Assembly (NCBI GenBank): GCA_024280295.1
Contig: JAJRQK010000014.1
Location: 41,719 to 105,718, forward strand
Length of the DNA stretch: 64,000 nt
DNA from: Bacteroidota bacterium
Lineage (GTDB): Bacteria; Bacteroidota; Bacteroidia; Flavobacteriales_D; Crocinitomicaceae
Direction: 5' to 3'
Within the stretch, counting starts at the first letter, position 1, and every line of letters begins with the position of its first letter. Below, in pieces: positions 18,350-29,500 of the stretch. Made by a program: the position numbers and the translations under genes. Below the pieces are notes generated by a model. It saw only the letters and a program-made list of their open reading frames with translations. It did no database searches and was not told where the DNA came from.

Positions 18350-18775
18350 TTACAGTTTATCAAGAATCACTACATCCACTGACGAGCCACCCCTCAATTC
18401 AATGATCATACGATCCTTTGTACATTCAGTGAAAGTCCAATCGGCATTGAGGTGATAAAACGGAAAAAATGGAGTGATTGTCATACTGAGAAAGGTAGGA
18501 TTCTTCTCAACCCCTGCTTCCCAGCGACCAAAAACGGTTGAATCCCCACTAATTTCGATCGACCCAGTTTCGTTAAATTTGAACTGATAATCGCTGTATT
18601 CACTAGTAATGTCAACATTATCAATAAATGCTGACGAAATAGTCCAAGTTCCCGGTGTCAATAAACGCTCAACCTTCCTAGGACTAGAATATTTAGAACA
18701 ACTCAAAAAAGAGGTTATGACAAAAATCATCATCAGTGCTCCAAAGACGTAATCACGCTTAGTAGATTCCCCCAT
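18350..18775 (-). CDS. Lipoprotein with small beta-sandwich domain, function unknown
   Basis: It has 141 residues. The hydrophobic N-terminal segment (YVFGALMMIFVITSFLSC) ends in a lipobox-like FLSC, so Cys26 is the likely lipidated residue. The rest begins LLTPGTWTISSAFIDN and carries repeated short strands and aromatic positions, the pattern of lipocalin-like Bacteroidota lipoproteins. It ends with DVVILDKL. It lies downstream of the DUF3467 gene with a gap of 18 bases. I do not recognise a specific family. Confidence 0.65.
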   Translation of the reverse strand: MGESTKRDYVFGALMMIFVITSFLSCSKYSSPRKVERLLTPGTWTISSAFIDNVDITSEYSDYQFKFNETGSIEISGDSTVFGRWEAGVEKNPTFLSMTITPFFPFYHLNADWTFTECTKDRMIIELRGGSSVDVVILDKL

Positions 18776-18793
18776 ACTTTTCTAACGCAAAAA

Positions 18794-19114
18794 TTACGCT
18801 TGTGTTGTGGGTGTACCGAAGTTCATTGGTGGCATCGGAGGAATGTTTCCGTCATCAATTGTACCATGGATCTGTTCAAATTTCTGAACATTTTCAACAA
18901 GTGCTTTCATTAAACGCTTCGTATTTTGAGGTGTCATTATTACTCTTGATCGAACTTTTCCTTTAGGCATTCCAGGCATCATTTGAATAAAATCAGTTAC
19001 AAATTCCGTTGGAGAATGTGTGATAATTGCGAGGTTGGAATAAATTCCTGTCGCAATATCTTCGGGTAGTTCTATGTTAACTTGTTGTTCGTTTTTCGTG
19101 TTGTTCTTGTCCAT
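18794..19114 (-). CDS. DUF3467 protein
   Basis: It has 106 residues from the ATG at 19114; a TTG three codons upstream is also in frame. It shows the DUF3467 pattern: VNIELPEDIATGIYSNLAIITHS, then FVTDFIQMMPG and RVIMTPQNTKRLMKALVENVQKFE, with a Pro/Met-rich tail. The family is widespread and small, with no assigned biochemical role; the fold is predicted to be a compact alpha/beta domain. It is followed by the lipoprotein gene 18 bases later and probably shares its transcript. Confidence 0.85.
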   Translation of the reverse strand: MDKNNTKNEQQVNIELPEDIATGIYSNLAIITHSPTEFVTDFIQMMPGMPKGKVRSRVIMTPQNTKRLMKALVENVQKFEQIHGTIDDGNIPPMPPMNFGTPTTQA

Positions 19115-19185
19115 GGTATTCAATGTTACTTTCTCAATTGTAAATATAGTAAATCGTTCTAAAAAAATGTTTGATTTTTGATTCT

Positions 19186-19272
19186 CTATGATTTTGGCTT
19201 GAACTTCATAACTCGATTTCTATACAAATCCCGACCTACTTCGATGACCATTTCACTAATGTCAAGGTTCAT
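19186..19272 (-). CDS. Possible 28-residue small protein
   Basis: A short frame from ATG 19272 to TAG 19186 lies in the 226-base spacer between cysN and the DUF3467 gene. It reads MNLDISEMVIEVGRDLYRNR followed by VMKFKPKS, an amphipathic, well-balanced composition with a basic end. An A/T-rich stretch precedes the ATG, as usual for Bacteroidota starts. Frames this short arise often by chance, so the call is tentative. Confidence 0.25.
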   Translation of the reverse strand: MNLDISEMVIEVGRDLYRNRVMKFKPKS

Positions 19273-19340
19273 ATTTCAATAATATAACATGTGATTTACA
19301 GCGTGATTTCTTTGGAAGTCGCGCTTATTTTGTCGAGAAA

Positions 19341-20573
19341 CTAAAGGATCATTCCGGCAGCAACGGTTGCATTTGTCCTTTTATCGATTAGAATAAAACT
19401 TCCTGTCGCTTGATTATCAGAATAGGCATCGAAGGCAATTTCCTTAACCAAACTGATCTCAACCTTACAAATATCATTCATACTCAGTGGCTTTTTGTCC
19501 ACATAGGACTTAAATGAGTTGACATCAATTTTATGATGAATTTGCTGAATGGAAGCACTTTCGTTAGTTGTACCCAGTTGCAAATCATACGTCGTTTCAA
19601 TACTTGAATCAACATCACTCAACCAGCAAAGCATTGCATCAAATTTATCGCTCAAGCGCAATAATTTTGATGAATGAGTCAAAATATCGCCTCTCTGCAC
19701 GTCCATTTCACGGCTCAAACCTATAGAGATCGACATTCGTCCAGAAGCACTAAGAATCTCTATTCCATCAATGTTGATTGACTCAATGATTCCAGTTGAT
19801 CCTGATGGTGATGCTGTAATTTCATCTCCAACAAAAAGTAAACCACCCTCCACTCGACCAGCGACAACCTTTCTATCTCCAGCATCAAGTAATAACTGAA
19901 TTGGAAACCGTGCAGGAACATTGCACAATTTTGAATCTAGTGGTAAGGTTTCCAATAAACTTATAAGCGTGCTCCCAGAATACCAGTTCATTTGATCAGA
20001 CCCATTCACCACATTATCACCCTTTAGTGCGGAGATTGGAATAAACTGAAGATTAGGAAGTTGCAACTGTGAAGTTAGCTTATAAAAATCAGTTAGTATT
20101 GATTTATATACACCCTCATTCCAATCCACAAGATCCATCTTATTAACACAAACAACTACGTTCGACAAGTTTAGCAGTGATGCAATAAATGTATGCCTCT
20201 TAGTTTGTTCAGTGATTCCCTGTTTCGCATCCACAATTATCAAGATCGTATCTGTTGTTGAAGCTGCTGTAACCATATTTCGTGTGAACTCAATATGACC
20301 TGGAGCATCAGCAATAATAAATTTCCGATGCGGAGTGGCAAAATAACGATATGCGACATCTATAGTGATTCCCGCTTCAACTTCATCACGTAGCCCATCC
20401 GTAAAGAGGGCCAAGTTTAAATCCCCTCCAGCAGTTCTTCGGCTGATTTCCTCCACAGATTTGAGTTGATCCTCGAAAATTGATTTACTATCATAGAGCA
20501 ACCGACCGATGAGAGTACTCTTTCCATTATCCACACTACCTGCAGTAGTAAACCTGAGTAATTGACTTTCCAT
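19341..20573 (-). CDS. cysN: Sulfate adenylyltransferase large subunit (GTPase)
   Basis: With CysD it forms ATP sulfurylase, which makes adenosine 5'-phosphosulfate (APS) and couples the reaction to GTP hydrolysis. It has 410 residues. The G1 motif GSVDNGKST is near residue 11, the switch region is AGITIDVAYRYF, G3 is DAPGH, and G4 is NKMD. EF-Tu-like domains 2 and 3 follow. The stand-alone form lacks a CysC domain, which is supplied by the separate gene upstream. It follows cysD by one base and is the last gene of cysC-cysD-cysN. Confidence 0.95.
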   Translation of the reverse strand: MESQLLRFTTAGSVDNGKSTLIGRLLYDSKSIFEDQLKSVEEISRRTAGGDLNLALFTDGLRDEVEAGITIDVAYRYFATPHRKFIIADAPGHIEFTRNMVTAASTTDTILIIVDAKQGITEQTKRHTFIASLLNLSNVVVCVNKMDLVDWNEGVYKSILTDFYKLTSQLQLPNLQFIPISALKGDNVVNGSDQMNWYSGSTLISLLETLPLDSKLCNVPARFPIQLLLDAGDRKVVAGRVEGGLLFVGDEITASPSGSTGIIESINIDGIEILSASGRMSISIGLSREMDVQRGDILTHSSKLLRLSDKFDAMLCWLSDVDSSIETTYDLQLGTTNESASIQQIHHKIDVNSFKSYVDKKPLSMNDICKVEISLVKEIAFDAYSDNQATGSFILIDKRTNATVAAGMIL

Positions 20574-20574
20574 G

Positions 20575-21480
20575 CTAAAAATATCCTAGTCGTTTTCGAT
20601 CCTCCATTGCGGTTTCAGATCGTTTATCATCAATCCTATTTCCTCTTTCAGTTTGACGCATAGCAGCAACTTCTTGCACAATTTCCTCAACAGTATCAGC
20701 ATTTGATTCAATCCCTCCAGTGATAGTAATATCGCCTAATGTCCGGAATCGAATTTTTTTTCGCTCGATCTTTTCATCTGCTCCAAGTTTAATAAAATCT
20801 GAAAAAGGTATCCATGAATTATTTCGTTTTACAACCTCTCTTTCATGTGCGAAATAAAGAGATGGTAGCTGAATTTTCTCTCTTTCAATGTATTGCCAAA
20901 TATCTAATTCAGTCCAATTACTAATTGGAAATACCCTAAAATGTTCTCCTTGATGGTAAGCCCCATTAAATAGATTCCATAATTCTGGTCGTTGATTCTT
21001 AGGATCCCACTCTCCATTTCTATTTCTATGAGAGAAAAATCGTTCTTTGGCACGTGATTTCTCTTCATCACGTCTTGCCCCTCCAATCGCACAGTCAATA
21101 TCACGATCTTTGATAGCATCCAAAAGTGTTCGGATTTGCAATGAATTTCGGGTTGCATTCTCTCCTTGCTCCTCCTTTACACGACCCAAATCAATAGTAT
21201 TCTGAACCTTTGCAACAATAAGGTCGACTTCCAATTCATCGACTAAACTATCTCGACGACAAATTGCTTCAGGGAAATTATGTCCCGTATCAACATGAAG
21301 TAGTGTAAACGGAATCTTTTGCGGGTAAAAAGCTTTTTTTGCAAGATGAATCAGCGTAATCGAGTCTTTTCCTCCCGAAAACATGATAGTGGGATTCTTG
21401 AATTTTGCAGATACCTCCCTTAGAATATATATAGCTTCAGATTCTAGTTCATCTATAAAAGTCAAAGAAGAATCACTCAT
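20575..21480 (-). CDS. cysD: Sulfate adenylyltransferase small subunit
   Basis: The catalytic adenylyltransferase subunit of ATP sulfurylase. It has 301 residues, normal length. The PP-loop MFSGGKDSITLIHLAKKAF is at the N-terminus, and the family segments LLHVDTGHNFPEA, GGARRDEEKSRAKER and FPISNWTELDIWQYI are intact, as is the C-terminal MEDRKRLGYF. It lies 4 bases after cysC and 1 base before cysN, a compact operon. Confidence 0.96.
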   Translation of the reverse strand: MSDSSLTFIDELESEAIYILREVSAKFKNPTIMFSGGKDSITLIHLAKKAFYPQKIPFTLLHVDTGHNFPEAICRRDSLVDELEVDLIVAKVQNTIDLGRVKEEQGENATRNSLQIRTLLDAIKDRDIDCAIGGARRDEEKSRAKERFFSHRNRNGEWDPKNQRPELWNLFNGAYHQGEHFRVFPISNWTELDIWQYIEREKIQLPSLYFAHEREVVKRNNSWIPFSDFIKLGADEKIERKKIRFRTLGDITITGGIESNADTVEEIVQEVAAMRQTERGNRIDDKRSETAMEDRKRLGYF

Positions 21481-21484
21481 TCTA

Positions 21485-22078
21485 TTATGAATTTAACATT
21501 AATTGAACAGCACTCACGATTTTAAGAGCAGCATCACTTGCTGAAATCTTGTCTGTTTGGACTTCAATATCTGGTTTTTCTGGAGCTTCATAAGGAGATG
21601 ATATCCCTGTGAATTCTGTAATCGTACCTTCCCTCACCTTCTTGTAAAGCCCTTTCGGATCTCTTTGCTCACACACCTCAAGTGGCGCATTGATGAATAC
21701 TTCAATAAATTTATCTTTGCCAACAACTGCTGCTGCAATATCTCGATCTACTTGAAATGGTGAAATAAATGACGATATCACAACAACACCAGCATCAACA
21801 AAAAGCGCTGACACTTCCCCAATTCTACGAATATTTTCAGTTCGATCTTCATTGGAGAAACCTAAATCACTATTCAATCCTTTACGAATATTATCTCCAT
21901 CTAGAATGTAAGTGTGAATTCTTTGTTTCATTAATTCTTGCTCGACTAGATCTGCAATTGTCGACTTACCAGAGCCAGATAAACCAGTAAACCATAATAC
22001 AAATGAATTATGGTTGTTATGGCGTGTACGATCACTGCGTGAGATCATAAATGATGGCGACTGGTTATTTTTGGTCAT
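21485..22078 (-). CDS. cysC: Adenylylsulfate (APS) kinase
   Basis: Phosphorylates APS to PAPS. It has 197 residues from the ATG at 22078; a TTG five codons earlier is in frame but less likely. The P-loop GLSGSGKST, the substrate segment LDGDNIRKGLNSDLGFS, DRTENIRRIGEV, and the lid region RDPKGLYKKVREG match CysC. It is the first gene of cysC-cysD-cysN. No PAPS/APS reductase or sulfite reductase is within the window, so the PAPS made may feed reduction encoded elsewhere or sulfotransferases. A TATCTTTA box lies about 25 bases upstream of its start. Confidence 0.96.
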   Translation of the reverse strand: MTKNNQSPSFMISRSDRTRHNNHNSFVLWFTGLSGSGKSTIADLVEQELMKQRIHTYILDGDNIRKGLNSDLGFSNEDRTENIRRIGEVSALFVDAGVVVISSFISPFQVDRDIAAAVVGKDKFIEVFINAPLEVCEQRDPKGLYKKVREGTITEFTGISSPYEAPEKPDIEVQTDKISASDAALKIVSAVQLMLNS

Positions 22079-22150
22079 GTTAGTAAACTCCAATTAATGG
22101 TACTAAAGATAATAGAATCGCATGAAATTATGAAAACTGAGATAATAAAA

Positions 22151-22176
22151 AAGGTCGCCACAAATGTGACGACCTT
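22151..22176 (-). terminator. Rho-independent terminator after rpoC
   Basis: A hairpin with a 7-bp stem (AAGGTCG / CGACCTT) extended by an inner CACA/TGTG, followed on the minus strand by six T. It lies 21 bases past the rpoC stop and should end the rpoBC transcript. Confidence 0.85.
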
Positions 22177-22196
22177 AAATCTATTATCAAAACTGA

Positions 22197-25100
22197 TTAC
22201 TCAGCTAATGCTTCAAGTTCAGCTAGTTTTTCTTTCGAACCAACTAACATTTTTTGAAATTTACGAACTCCTGTTCCAGCAGGGATCAAGTGACCAACAA
22301 TAACGTTTTCTTTCAGTCCAAGAAGATTATCTTGTTTTCCTGAAATTGCCGCTTCATTCAACACTTTTGTAGTCTCCTGGAAGGATGCTGCCGAAATAAA
22401 CGACTGAGTTTGAAGTGATGCTCTTGTAATTCCTTGCAACAATGGTGTTGATGTTGCTGGAACTGCATCTCTTGCTTCAACCGCTTTCTTATCCGTACGT
22501 TTCATCTGTGAATTCTCATCGCGAAGTCTACGTGCAGAAACAATCATACCTGATTTCAACTCAGCTGAACCTCCATCTTCCGTAACAACTTTCATTCCGT
22601 AGATAGCATCGTTCTCCTCATTGATATCTGCTTTATGCACAGATTGCCCTTCAAGGAAACGTGTGTCTCCTGGATCAACAATAATAGCTTTCAACATCAT
22701 TTGACGAACAATTACCTCAAAGTGCTTATCATTAATCTTCACACCTTGTAGGCGATATACCTCTTGAATTTCATTCACTAAGTATTCCTGAACTTTCGTA
22801 GGTCCTTCAATGTTCAAGATATCATTTGGCGTAATTGCACCAACTGATAGCGCTTGGCCAGCACGAACGAAATCGTTCTCTTGTACAAGAATGTGTTTTG
22901 ACAAAGGAACTAAGTACTTACGTACTTCACCTGTTTTCGAAGTGATTTGAATTTCACGATTACCACGTTTAATTTTACCGTATTCAGCAACACCATCAAT
23001 TTCAGATACTACTGCTGGATTCGATGGGTTACGTGCCTCAAAGAGTTCAGTTACACGAGGTAGCCCCCCTGTAATATCTCCCGATTTACCAGCTTTACGT
23101 GGAATTTTCACAAGAATCTCACCTGCCTCAATTGAATCACCTTCTTTTACCGATATATGTGATTCAACAGGTAAACTGTACTCACGTAAGACTTCTTTCG
23201 ACTTAGGATCGATAATATGTATTGCAGGGTTCTTCTTCTTATCTCTCGTTTCAATAATTACTTTCTCAGTAAATCCAGTTTGTTCATCAACTTCTTCACG
23301 GAAAGTAAATCCTTCATCAACATTATCAAAAACGATTTTACCTTTGACTTCTGTAATGATTACGGCGTTGTATGGATCCCATTTACAGATTACATCACCT
23401 TTCTTAAGTTTGTCACCACTGCTCACCAATATTTCTGAACCATAAGGAATGTTCGCATTCATTGTTACGATTCCTTTCGAATCCGTAATTTTTAATTCAG
23501 CAGCACGACCTAAAACAACCGTTGACTTAACACCATCTTTTGATTTTCTATCAATAGTACGAAGTTCATCAATCTCAAGTGTTCCTGAAGTTTTCGCTTT
23601 CAAATCATTCTCATCTGCAATATTTGATGCTGTACCCCCAACGTGGAAAGTACGAAGCGTCAATTGCGTTCCTGGCTCACCGATTGACTGAGCGGCAATA
23701 ACACCAACTGCGTCACCTCTTTGAGCTTGACGATGCGTTGCCAAGTTACGACCATAGCACTTAGAACAAACACCTCTTCTGATCTCACATGTAAGAACCG
23801 AACGAATTTCAACTTCTTCGATTCCAGCATCTTCAATTGCTTGAGCTATATTTTCAGAAATCAACACTCCAGACTCTACTATTAACTCATCAGATTCTGG
23901 TTTATAAACATCTGCGACTGTTGTTCTTCCCAAAATACGATCGTACAATGGTTCAACAACTTCATCATTCTTTCTCAATGCAGTAGCTGTAAGTCCACGC
24001 AATGTTCCACAATCATCTAGGTTAATTACAACATCCTGTGCAACATCAACCAAACGACGTGTAAGGTAACCTGCATCGGCTGTTTTCAAGGCAGTATCGG
24101 CAAGTCCTTTACGTGCACCGTGAGTAGAGATAAAGTACTCAAGAATCGACAGACCTTCCTTAAAGTTTGAAAGAATCGGATTCTCAATAATATCTTGAGC
24201 AGAAGCTCCAGATTTTTGTGGTTTCGCCATCAATCCACGCATTCCAGACAGCTGACGAATTTGCTCTTTCGAACCACGCGCACCAGAATCAAACATCATA
24301 TAAATGGAGTTAAAACCTTGCTGATCCTTTTGAAGTTGATCCATCAATGTGTTTGTCAAACGCGAGTTAGTGTGCGTCCAAATATCAATGATTTGATTGT
24401 AACGCTCGTTGTTGGTGATGAGTCCCACGTTATAGTTATCCATCACTTCCTTCACCTTACCTTCAGCTTTTTCAACCAACTCGACTTTCTCTTTTGGTAC
24501 GATAATATCGTCCAAGTTGAAAGATAATCCACCAATAAATGCCATGTGGTAACCAAGTTCCTTAATATCATCAAGGAATTGTACTGTACGTGAAGTTCCA
24601 CATACTTTCAATACATGTCCGATCATATCACGAAGCGCTTTCTTTGTCATTACACCTTCGATGTAACCTGCTTCTTCAGGAACTTTCTCGTTGAAGAGAA
24701 CACGACCACATGTAGTTTCAATCATTTTTGTAATGATATCACCATTCTCATCTATGTCATTCGTCTTAACTTTAATACTCGCGTGAATATCTAGTTTACC
24801 TTCATTATTCGCAATGATCACTTCACCTGGAGAGTAGAAAATACCACCTTCTCCTTTAACGATATCATCTTTAAGAGATTTCTTAGGTTTAGTAAGGTAG
24901 TAAAGCCCCAAGACCATATCCTGAGAAGGTACAGCAATAGGAGCTCCATTTGCAGGATTCAAAATATTGTGCGACGCAAGCATTAATAATTGAGCTTCAA
25001 GGATTGCAGCATTACCTAGTGGTAAGTGAACTGCCATTTGATCCCCATCAAAATCGGCGTTGAATGCCGTTGTTACCAATGGGTGAAGACGAATTGCTTT

Positions 25101-26486
25101 CCCTTCAATAAGTTTAGGTTGAAATGCTTGAATACCCAATCTGTGAAGAGTTGGTGCACGATTCAGAAGAACAGGATGTCCTTTCAGAATATTTTCAAGA
25201 ATATCCCAAACAACTGGTTCTTTTTTATCAACGATTTTCTTTGCTGATTTCACTGTTTTCACAATTCCACGCTCGATCATCTTACGGATGATGAATGGTT
25301 TGTAAAGTTCAGCAGCCATTCCTTTTGGAAGACCACATTCATGCAATTTCAAATCTGGTCCAACAACAATTACCGAACGTGCAGAATAGTCAACACGTTT
25401 ACCAAGTAAGTTTTGACGGAATCGACCTTGTTTCCCTTTCAACGAATCAGAAAGTGACTTTAACGGACGATTTGATTCTGTTTTTACTGCTGATGACTTA
25501 CGAGAGTTATCAAACAATGAATCAACAGACTCTTGAAGCATACGCTTCTCATTACGGAGAATTACTTCAGGAGCTTTAATTTCAATCAATCGTTTCAAAC
25601 GGTTATTACGGATAATCACACGACGGTACAGATCATTCAAATCTGAAGTCGCAAATCTACCACCATCCAATGGAACCAATGGACGTAATTCAGGTGGAAT
25701 TACCGGAACAACTTTAACAATCATCCATTCAGGACGATTTTCAATACGATTTTGAGAATCACGCATTGCCTCTACAACTTGCAAACGTTTCAATGCTTCG
25801 TTCTTACGTTGAACTGAAGTTTCTGTGTTTGCTTTATGACGCAATTCGTAAGAAGTTTCCTCTAAATCCATTGTTCTAAGAAGGTCGTAGATAGCTTCTG
25901 CTCCCATCTTCGCGATGAACTTATTAGGATCTGCATCCTCTAAGTATTGGTTCTCCTTCGGAATTACATCTAGAATATCTAGGTACTCTTCCTCGGTGAT
26001 GAACTGCATACGTGTCAATTCTTCATCCTCCGCAGATCTTGCGATACCTGGTTGAATAACAACATAGCGTTCGTAATAAATAATTTGGTCTAACTTTTTG
26101 GTTGGTAAACCAAGTAAGTAACCAATTTTGTTTGGCAAAGAACGGAAGTACCAAATATGTGCAACAGGAACAACCAATGAGATATGTCCCATACGCTCAC
26201 GACGTACTTTTTTCTCCGTAACTTCTACTCCACAGCGATCACAAACGATTCCTTTGTAACGGATTCTTTTGTATTTACCACAGTGACATTCGTAATCCTT
26301 TACAGGACCGAAGATGCGTTCACAGAACAATCCATCTCTTTCCGGCTTGTACGTGCGGTAATTGATCGTTTCAGGCTTTAGTACTTCACCACTTGATCTT
26401 TCAAGAATCATCTCTGGAGATGACAACGAGATTGTGATCTGATTGAAGTTAGTCTGCTTCTTTTGTGTATCTTTTCTGTAAGCCAT
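22197..26486 (-). CDS. rpoC: RNA polymerase beta' subunit
   Basis: The catalytic subunit of RNA polymerase, 1429 residues, the usual Bacteroidota length. The N-terminal zinc site is CHCGKYKR...CDRCGVEV, the Mg2+-binding catalytic motif is [12 protein letters not shown], the bridge-helix region follows, and a second zinc site is [15 protein letters not shown]. The frame is intact throughout, in contrast to rpoB just upstream. It starts 58 bases after the rpoB stop and is the last gene of the block, with its own terminator. Confidence 0.99.
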   Translation of the reverse strand: MAYRKDTQKKQTNFNQITISLSSPEMILERSSGEVLKPETINYRTYKPERDGLFCERIFGPVKDYECHCGKYKRIRYKGIVCDRCGVEVTEKKVRRERMGHISLVVPVAHIWYFRSLPNKIGYLLGLPTKKLDQIIYYERYVVIQPGIARSAEDEELTRMQFITEEEYLDILDVIPKENQYLEDADPNKFIAKMGAEAIYDLLRTMDLEETSYELRHKANTETSVQRKNEALKRLQVVEAMRDSQNRIENRPEWMIVKVVPVIPPELRPLVPLDGGRFATSDLNDLYRRVIIRNNRLKRLIEIKAPEVILRNEKRMLQESVDSLFDNSRKSSAVKTESNRPLKSLSDSLKGKQGRFRQNLLGKRVDYSARSVIVVGPDLKLHECGLPKGMAAELYKPFIIRKMIERGIVKTVKSAKKIVDKKEPVVWDILENILKGHPVLLNRAPTLHRLGIQAFQPKLIEGKAIRLHPLVTTAFNADFDGDQMAVHLPLGNAAILEAQLLMLASHNILNPANGAPIAVPSQDMVLGLYYLTKPKKSLKDDIVKGEGGIFYSPGEVIIANNEGKLDIHASIKVKTNDIDENGDIITKMIETTCGRVLFNEKVPEEAGYIEGVMTKKALRDMIGHVLKVCGTSRTVQFLDDIKELGYHMAFIGGLSFNLDDIIVPKEKVELVEKAEGKVKEVMDNYNVGLITNNERYNQIIDIWTHTNSRLTNTLMDQLQKDQQGFNSIYMMFDSGARGSKEQIRQLSGMRGLMAKPQKSGASAQDIIENPILSNFKEGLSILEYFISTHGARKGLADTALKTADAGYLTRRLVDVAQDVVINLDDCGTLRGLTATALRKNDEVVEPLYDRILGRTTVADVYKPESDELIVESGVLISENIAQAIEDAGIEEVEIRSVLTCEIRRGVCSKCYGRNLATHRQAQRGDAVGVIAAQSIGEPGTQLTLRTFHVGGTASNIADENDLKAKTSGTLEIDELRTIDRKSKDGVKSTVVLGRAAELKITDSKGIVTMNANIPYGSEILVSSGDKLKKGDVICKWDPYNAVIITEVKGKIVFDNVDEGFTFREEVDEQTGFTEKVIIETRDKKKNPAIHIIDPKSKEVLREYSLPVESHISVKEGDSIEAGEILVKIPRKAGKSGDITGGLPRVTELFEARNPSNPAVVSEIDGVAEYGKIKRGNREIQITSKTGEVRKYLVPLSKHILVQENDFVRAGQALSVGAITPNDILNIEGPTKVQEYLVNEIQEVYRLQGVKINDKHFEVIVRQMMLKAIIVDPGDTRFLEGQSVHKADINEENDAIYGMKVVTEDGGSAELKSGMIVSARRLRDENSQMKRTDKKAVEARDAVPATSTPLLQGITRASLQTQSFISAASFQETTKVLNEAAISGKQDNLLGLKENVIVGHLIPAGTGVRKFQKMLVGSKEKLAELEALAE

Positions 26487-26544
26487 AATCTTACTATTTC
26501 TTTATTATCTGATAAGCCCGAAGGCTCGATTCAACAACTCTAGA

Positions 26545-29500
26545 TTACTTCAATGTGATGTTAAGACACAATCCTCTCAACTCGTGCAATAATACATTGA
26601 ACGATTCAGGAATACCTGGTGCTGGAATATTGTCGCCTTTAACAATTGCCTCGTATGCTTTCGCACGACCAATTACATCATCCGACTTCACTGTCAAGAT
26701 CTCTTGCAAAATGTTTGCAGCTCCAAACGCCTCAAGCGCCCAAACCTCCATTTCACCAAATCTTTGACCTCCAAACTGCGCCTTACCTCCAAGAGGTTGT
26801 TGCGTAATTAATGAATACGGTCCGATTGAACGAGCGTGCATTTTATCATCAACCATGTGAGATAATTTCAGCATGTAGATAATCCCAACAGTTGCAGTTT
26901 GATGGAAGCGTTCTCCAGTTCCGCCGTCATACAAGTATGTCTTTCCAGATCTCGGAATACCAGCTTTCGCCGAATATTCATCAATTTCAAGTGGGTGAGC
27001 ACCATCAAAAATCGGCGTTGCGAATTTTATTCCAAGTTTCTCACCAGCCCATCCAAGAACAGTTTCATAGATCTGTCCTAGGTTCATCCGAGAAGGAACC
27101 CCTAACGGATTCAAAACGATATCAACAGGAGTTCCATCAGCAAGGAAAGGCATATCTTCAGCACGAACAATGTTCGCAACGATTCCTTTATTTCCGTGAC
27201 GACCTGCCATCTTATCACCCACCTTTAGTTTACGTTTCTTAGCGATGTATATTTTTGCCATTTTAACGATTCCTGCAGGTAATTCATCTCCGACAGAGAT
27301 ATGGAATTTTTTACGTTTGTATGTTCCCAGAAGATCATTTGCTCGGATATTGAAGTTGTGAATCACGCGTCCAACAAGAACATTTACACTTTCTTCTGCT
27401 GTCCATTCAGTAGGATTAACAATTGAGTAGTCAATCACAGATAGGCTACGTGAAGAAAATTTAGTTCCTTTTTTAATGATTTCCTCTTTGAAGTTATTAA
27501 ATACACCTGATGATTTTTTATCCTCAACGATATCTAGTAACTTCTCAACCAATCGAACTTTCAATGCTGCAAACTCCTTATCGTAATCTGCATCTAAATT
27601 CTCAAGTATTGGCTTATCTTGTGCTTTCGCTTTTCTATCCTTAACAGCTCTTGAGAATAATTTTTTCTCAACAACAACACCACGAAGTGAAGGTCCAGCT
27701 TTCAAGGAAGCATCTTTAACGTCTCCAGCTTTATCACCGAAAATTGCACGAAGCAGTTTCTCCTCTGGAGATGGATCTGTTTCACCTTTAGGCGTAATCT
27801 TCCCAATCAAGATATCTCCCTCTTTGATTTCAGCACCAATACGAATCAATCCGTTTTCGTCAAGATCTTTTGTTGCTTCTTCACTTACGTTAGGAATATC
27901 AGAAGTAAGTTCCTCCATTCCACGTTTTGTATCACGAACATCAACAGAGTACTCATCGATATGGATTGACGTAAATACATCATCACGTACTACACGTTCA
28001 GAAATTACAATCGCATCCTCAAAGTTATATCCTTTCCATGGCATGAATGCCACTTTCAAGTTTTGACCAAGAGCTAATTCTCCAGCTTGTGTTGCATAAC
28101 CTTCACAAAGTACTTGACCTTCTTCTACTTTATCACCTTTGACAACAATAGGTTTCAAGTTGATACAAGTCCCTTGATTCGTTTTCGCAAACTTCACCAA
28201 TGGATATTCTTTCACTTCTCCTTCGAAGCTAACTAATTTATCTTCTTTCGACCAGTTATATTTGATGGTGATTTGGTTAGAATCAACATATTCAACAACT
28301 CCGTCACCTTCAGCATTTATTAAAACGCGCGAATCTTTCGCTACCAATTCTTCAATTCCAGTTCCCACAATTGGTGAGTTAGGACGAAGTAAAGGAACTG
28401 CTTGACGCTGCATGTTTGATCCCATTAGAGCCCGGTTGGCATCATCATGTTCCAAGAATGGAATAGATGAGGCTGCAATCGATGCAATTTGATTTGTTCC
28501 AACATCCATCAAATTTAAATCCTTTGGCGCAACAACTGGGAAGTCACCTTGTGATCTTGCTTTCACAACATCAGTAAGGAAATTTCCTTTATCATCTACC
28601 TGTGCATTTGCTTGGGCGATTGTTTTAGAATCCTCTTCTTCCGCTGATAGGTATATTGGTTCCGTTTTAGTGTCCACCTTACCATTAATTACTGCGCGGT
28701 ATGGCGTTTCAATAAATCCAAGTTTGTTTACTTTGGCGAATACACACAAAGAAGAAATCAAACCAATGTTTGGTCCCTCTGGCGTTTCAATCGTACAAAG
28801 ACGACCATAATGAGTGTAGTGAACATCACGCACCTCAAATCCTGCTCTTTCACGTGAAAGTCCACCAGGCCCTAGAGCTGAAAGTCGACGTTAATGTGTT
28901 ACCTCAGAAAGTGGAGTCGTTTGATCCATGAACTGAGAGAGCTGATTAGTTCCAAAGAATGAATTAATCACCGATGACAATGTCTTGGCATTAATTAAAT
29001 CAATTGGAGTAAAGACTTCGTTATCACGAACATTCATTCGCTCACGAATTGTACGAGCCATTCTTGCTAGACCAACTCCAAACTGAGAATACAATTGCTC
29101 ACCAACAGTTCTAACGCGACGGTTAGAAAGGTGATCAATATCATCAACATCAGCTTTCGAGTTTACTAATTCAATCAAGTACTTGATGATTGAAATCATG
29201 TCTGTTTTCGTCAATACACGAGACGTTTCGTCCATGTTGTCGCCCAATTTTTTATTCAATCGGAAACGCCCCACTTCACCTAAGTCATAACGTGTATCGG
29301 AGAAGAATAATTTCTCAAATACTCCTTTTGCCGTTTCATAATCTGGTGGTTCAGCATTACGAAGTTGACGGTAAATATGTTCAACGGCCTCTTTTTCAGA
29401 GTTCGACGTATCTTTTTGTAGCGTGTTGTAGATGATTGTAAAATCAGCGCTATTAATATCTTCTTTGTGGAGAATGATAGTTTTCGCTCCAGCATCGATA

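Noticed and set aside
26545..28833. rpoB as two genuine genes for separate beta fragments
   Set aside because: The frame is unbroken apart from a single codon that differs from the conserved Lys codon by one base, and a nearby essential gene also shows a one-base defect; an error is simpler. Kept as a finding for checking.
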